DNA of 24,878 bases from Bog-473 sp036491435 (GTDB lineage: Bacteria; Actinomycetota; Acidimicrobiia; Acidimicrobiales; RAAP-2), in NCBI GenBank assembly GCA_036491435.1, contig DASXBZ010000075.1, forward strand, positions 1 through 24,878, written 5' to 3'. Below are positions 21,145 through 24,878 of the stretch, one piece after another; positions within the stretch are counted from its first letter, which is position 1; each line of letters begins with the position of its first letter. Below the pieces are notes generated by a model. That model was not told where the DNA came from and did not search any database. It was given only the letters and a program-made list of their open reading frames with translations. The position numbers and the translations under genes were made by a program.

Positions 21145-22116
21145 TCATGCTACGCGGTCCCTCCCCCCCTTTGTTCCCGCACGGGGGTGGGCTCCCTCGT
21201 AGGCGCGGCGCAGGTGTTCGGGCGAAACCTTGGTGTAGCGCTGGGTCGTTGCGATCGAGGCATGGCCCAAGAGCTCCTGTACGACCCGCACGTCCGCCCC
21301 GCGGCCCAGCATGTGGGTCGCGCAGGAATGGCGCAGCACATGGGGGCTGACCTTCGCCTCCAGGCCGACCCGGGCTGCGTACTTCTTCACCACCCCGAAG
21401 GCGCCGACCCGAGTTAGGCGACCTCCCCGGGCGTTGAGGAAGACGGCCTCGGCATCGCTGCGTCGCCGCCACTTCTTCGGCACGAAGAGCGGCCGCCCCT
21501 CCCCGGACAACCAGTCGGCGAGGGCCAGCCGGGCCAGCTGCCCCAGCGGGACGACCCGCTCCTTGTCCCCCTTTCCGAGGACGCGCACGAGGGTCAGGCC
21601 GTGCGCATCGACCGCGTCGGCCACGTCCCCGAGGTTGAGCCCCATCACCTCGCTTACCCGGGCCCCCGTCCCGTAAAGCACTTCGAGCAAGGCGCGGTCG
21701 CGCAGCACGGCGGGTCCGGTCCCGACGACCGCGCCGAGAAGCCGCTCGGTCTCTTCCTCGCTCAGTGCCTTGGGCAGCAGGTCGGACACCGAGACCGACG
21801 GCAGGTCCGCAGCCGGGTCGTCATCGCGTCGGCTTTCCTCGACGAGGAACCGATAGAAACCTCGGATGCTCGAGTGGGCGCGGGCTACGGAGGCTTTGCT
21901 GTGCGACCCTCGCAACGATGCGAGATAGGCAGCCACGTCGGACGCGGACGCAGTGTCCATGTCCTGCCGGCCCCCCTCGCGGAGCGCAACGGCGAACGCC
22001 GACAGGTCACGCCGGTAGGCGGCCAATGTCCGCGGCGAGCGCCCCCGCTCAACCTCGAGCCATGAGAGGTACTCCTCCGCCGCCCGCGACAGCGGCGCCG
22101 TCGCCGACGCGTTCAC
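21145..22116 (-). CDS. xerD: Tyrosine recombinase XerC/XerD
   Basis: The 323-residue site-specific recombinase resolves chromosome dimers at dif. The N-terminal SAM-like domain (about 10-95) contains the usual RTLAAYRRDL and SIRGFYRFL; the catalytic domain has Arg153 (GTGARVSE), Lys182 (GKGDKER), His259 and Arg262 (HVLRHSCATHML), His285 (LGHASIATTQ) and the nucleophile Tyr294 (QRYTKV). The full R-K-H-R-H-Y set is there. GTG 22116 overlaps the Nudix stop as GTGA (22116-22113). XerC cannot be excluded, though the pyrG-Nudix-xerD order is typical for XerD in Actinobacteria. It is not linked to any mobile element here. Confidence 0.92.
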   Translation of the reverse strand: MNASATAPLSRAAEEYLSWLEVERGRSPRTLAAYRRDLSAFAVALREGGRQDMDTASASDVAAYLASLRGSHSKASVARAHSSIRGFYRFLVEESRRDDDPAADLPSVSVSDLLPKALSEEETERLLGAVVGTGPAVLRDRALLEVLYGTGARVSEVMGLNLGDVADAVDAHGLTLVRVLGKGDKERVVPLGQLARLALADWLSGEGRPLFVPKKWRRRSDAEAVFLNARGGRLTRVGAFGVVKKYAARVGLEAKVSPHVLRHSCATHMLGRGADVRVVQELLGHASIATTQRYTKVSPEHLRRAYEGAHPRAGTKGGRDRVA

Positions 22117-22676
22117 GGGAGTCGACCCGAGGAGGCCAAGCGCTCACGTGCCATGAAGAGCCCGAGCACCGTCGTCTCGTCCTTGAGCGTCCCGTCGGCG
22201 ATCAGCGCGTCGAGGTTGCGCAACGCGATGCGCTCCACCGTCATGAACCTCTCCTCGATCCCATCGGGGCGGATCTCGACCGGCATGAGGCCGGTCGCCA
22301 GGTAGATGGATGTGTGCTGGTCGCTCACCCCGGGCGTGTTCCACGTCCCGATCAGCCGCTCGTAATGCGCGGCCTCGAGACCCGCCTCTTCGGCCAGCTC
22401 GCGCCGGGCCGTGTCCTCCTCGGACTCGTCACCCTTGTCGCGTGTCCCGGCCACGATCTCGAGCACCATGTCGTCGACGGCCGCTCGGTACTGGCGCACC
22501 ACGGTGACTGTGCCGTCGTCGTGGGCAGGGACGACGGTGACCGCGCCGGGGTGACGGATCACGAATCGGTCGAAGGGGTTGCCGTCGGGATCGACCAGGT
22601 GGAAACGGTCGACCTTGAACAACCACGCCTTCAGGAGCTCCTCTTCCGACACGCGGCGGAAGCCCGGGTTGGTCAC
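22113..22676 (-). CDS. Nudix hydrolase, ADP-ribose pyrophosphatase type
   Basis: The 187-residue protein contains the Nudix box from GTRDKGDE through REL-AEEAG (about 77-99), including the RExxEE metal ligands. The spacing before the first Glu is one residue longer than the strict consensus, a form common in actinobacterial ADP-ribose pyrophosphatase-like proteins, as is the VVRQYRAAVDDMVLEIVAG segment ahead of it. ADP-ribose or a related nucleoside diphosphate sugar is the likely substrate. GTG 22676 lies 4 nt after the pyrG stop; the frame is open to 22724 but that part overlaps pyrG. Sits between pyrG and xerD with coupling on both sides. Confidence 0.9.
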   Translation of the reverse strand: MTNPGFRRVSEEELLKAWLFKVDRFHLVDPDGNPFDRFVIRHPGAVTVVPAHDDGTVTVVRQYRAAVDDMVLEIVAGTRDKGDESEEDTARRELAEEAGLEAAHYERLIGTWNTPGVSDQHTSIYLATGLMPVEIRPDGIEERFMTVERIALRNLDALIADGTLKDETTVLGLFMARERLASSGRLP

Positions 22677-22680
22677 GGAA

Positions 22681-24321
<1,641 letters not shown>

Positions 24322-24354
24322 GCCGCCTTCGGGACGCCGCGCGTCGCCACGCAT

Positions 24355-24470
24355 GATCGGTGCACCCGGCCACGATAATCGATCGGCGCGACATCCGGCG
24401 CGGACCCCGGGACCGCCCGATCGCTTCCGGAGCGCAGGAACAAAACTCGCATCCCGCGGAACAAACCCAC
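24355..24470 (-). promoter_or_regulatory. pyrG upstream region with direct and inverted repeats
   Basis: Between recN and pyrG. GGAACAAA occurs at 24437-24444 and 24458-24465, exactly 21 bp apart, that is two helical turns. CGATCGG (24380-24386) and CCGATCG (24417-24423) form a 7-bp inverted repeat around 30 bp. A TATCGT hexamer on the minus strand (24377-24372) could be the -10 box; transcription would then begin about 11 nt before ATG 24354. I see no T-tract terminator for recN. Confidence 0.35.
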
Positions 24471-24878
24471 TTACCCCGACCCGCGGTCCCCGGCTCCGAG
24501 GAGCTCGCGGGCATGCGCCCGGGCGGCATTGCTTCCGGGGTGCCCCGACAGCATGCGCGACAGTTCTGTGACGCGGTCCTCCCCCGCCACCACGGACCCC
24601 ACCGTCACGGTGCGGCCACGGGACTCCTGCTTCACCACGCTGATCTGTGCGTCCGCCCGCGACGCCACCTGGGCCAGGTGCGTGACGACCAGAACCTGCC
24701 GATCGGATGCCACCGAGTGCAGCGCCTCGCCCAAGGTAAGCGCGGCCGCGCCGCCCACCCCGGCGTCGACCTCGTCGAACACCATCGTCTGCGGCCCACC
24801 CAATCCCACCAAGCGGATCGCCAGCATCGCCCGAGCCAGCTCACCACCCGACGCCGCACGGGCCAGCGGCTGCATCGG
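24471..24878 (-). CDS. recN: DNA repair ATPase RecN, C-terminal part (cut by window edge)
   Basis: Only the last 135 residues are present; the frame is still open at base 24878, so the gene continues to the right. The segment starts at the ABC signature motif, with ASGGEL-ARAML, followed by the Walker B region VFDEVDAGVGG, then VTHLAQVASRAD with the switch His, and SRMLSG near the end. This order is that of the RecN carboxy-terminal head domain. RecN is an SMC-like protein for double-strand break repair. It reads toward pyrG, 116 to 149 bp away depending on the pyrG start. Confidence 0.92.
   Translation of the reverse strand, partial: PMQPLARAASGGELARAMLAIRLVGLGGPQTMVFDEVDAGVGGAAALTLGEALHSVASDRQVLVVTHLAQVASRADAQISVVKQESRGRTVTVGSVVAGEDRVTELSRMLSGHPGSNAARAHARELLGAGDRGSG

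Noticed and set aside
21145..22116. Tyrosine recombinase as a sign of an integrated element
   Set aside because: It has the XerC/XerD length and active site and sits in the conserved pyrG-Nudix-xerD order, with no att-like repeats, tRNA or phage genes nearby.

Overview
The window is a dense, very GC-rich stretch of bacterial chromosome with two dozen genes, mostly housekeeping. Gene content and order (scpA-scpB-rluB, aroH-tyrA-aroA/cmk-plsC, the MEP-pathway gene ispH, der, pyrG followed by a Nudix gene and xerD), frequent GTG starts and many apparently leaderless genes point to a high-GC actinobacterium. Acidimicrobiia or a related uncultured lineage is my best guess; this is an inference, since no rRNA or tRNA gene is present.

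Layout. (a) 1-2535, plus strand: an HSL-type alpha/beta hydrolase and a secreted phosphoesterase. (b) 2551-5996, minus strand: a tight operon of a PDZ/radical-SAM/DUF512 protein, der, a 67-residue zinc-ribbon membrane protein and a gamma-carbonic-anhydrase-like hexapeptide protein. (c) 6002-6024: a perfect palindrome carrying two mirror-image -10 boxes that appear to fire this operon and ispH divergently. (d) 6030-8482, plus strand: ispH, a PhnZ-like HD-domain protein and a family 2 glycosyltransferase. (e) 8483-12490: an accessory-looking stretch with a decayed haem-oxygenase/TenA-like gene, a cysteine-dioxygenase-like cupin, a limonene-epoxide-hydrolase-like protein, an unrecognised helical protein, a NiCoT nickel/cobalt permease and a divergent Fur-family regulator that is probably nickel-responsive (Nur-like), with a multi-dyad operator between the last two. 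(f) 12525-18931, minus strand: scpA, scpB, rluB, aroH, tyrA, a fused aroA-cmk, plsC. (g) trpS on plus, convergent with an M50 site-2 protease, then a TraR/DksA zinc-finger protein, xerD, a Nudix hydrolase, pyrG and the 3' end of recN, all on minus.

How they work together. aroH, tyrA and aroA take shikimate 3-phosphate through chorismate to prephenate and towards tyrosine; cmk (fused to aroA) and pyrG supply cytidine nucleotides; plsC makes phosphatidic acid; ScpA/ScpB are condensin partners; Der and RluB serve ribosome assembly; XerD and RecN handle chromosome dimers and double-strand breaks. The Fur-family regulator and permease form a self-contained metal-uptake switch.

Regulation seen directly: at least ten genes have a TANNNT-type -10 hexamer ending only 6-8 nt before the start codon, with no Shine-Dalgarno, as expected of leaderless mRNAs. 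A few genes (the epoxide hydrolase, the permease, the Fur regulator, the M50 protease) instead have a clear Shine-Dalgarno. No CRISPR array, insertion sequence, tRNA or rRNA was seen.
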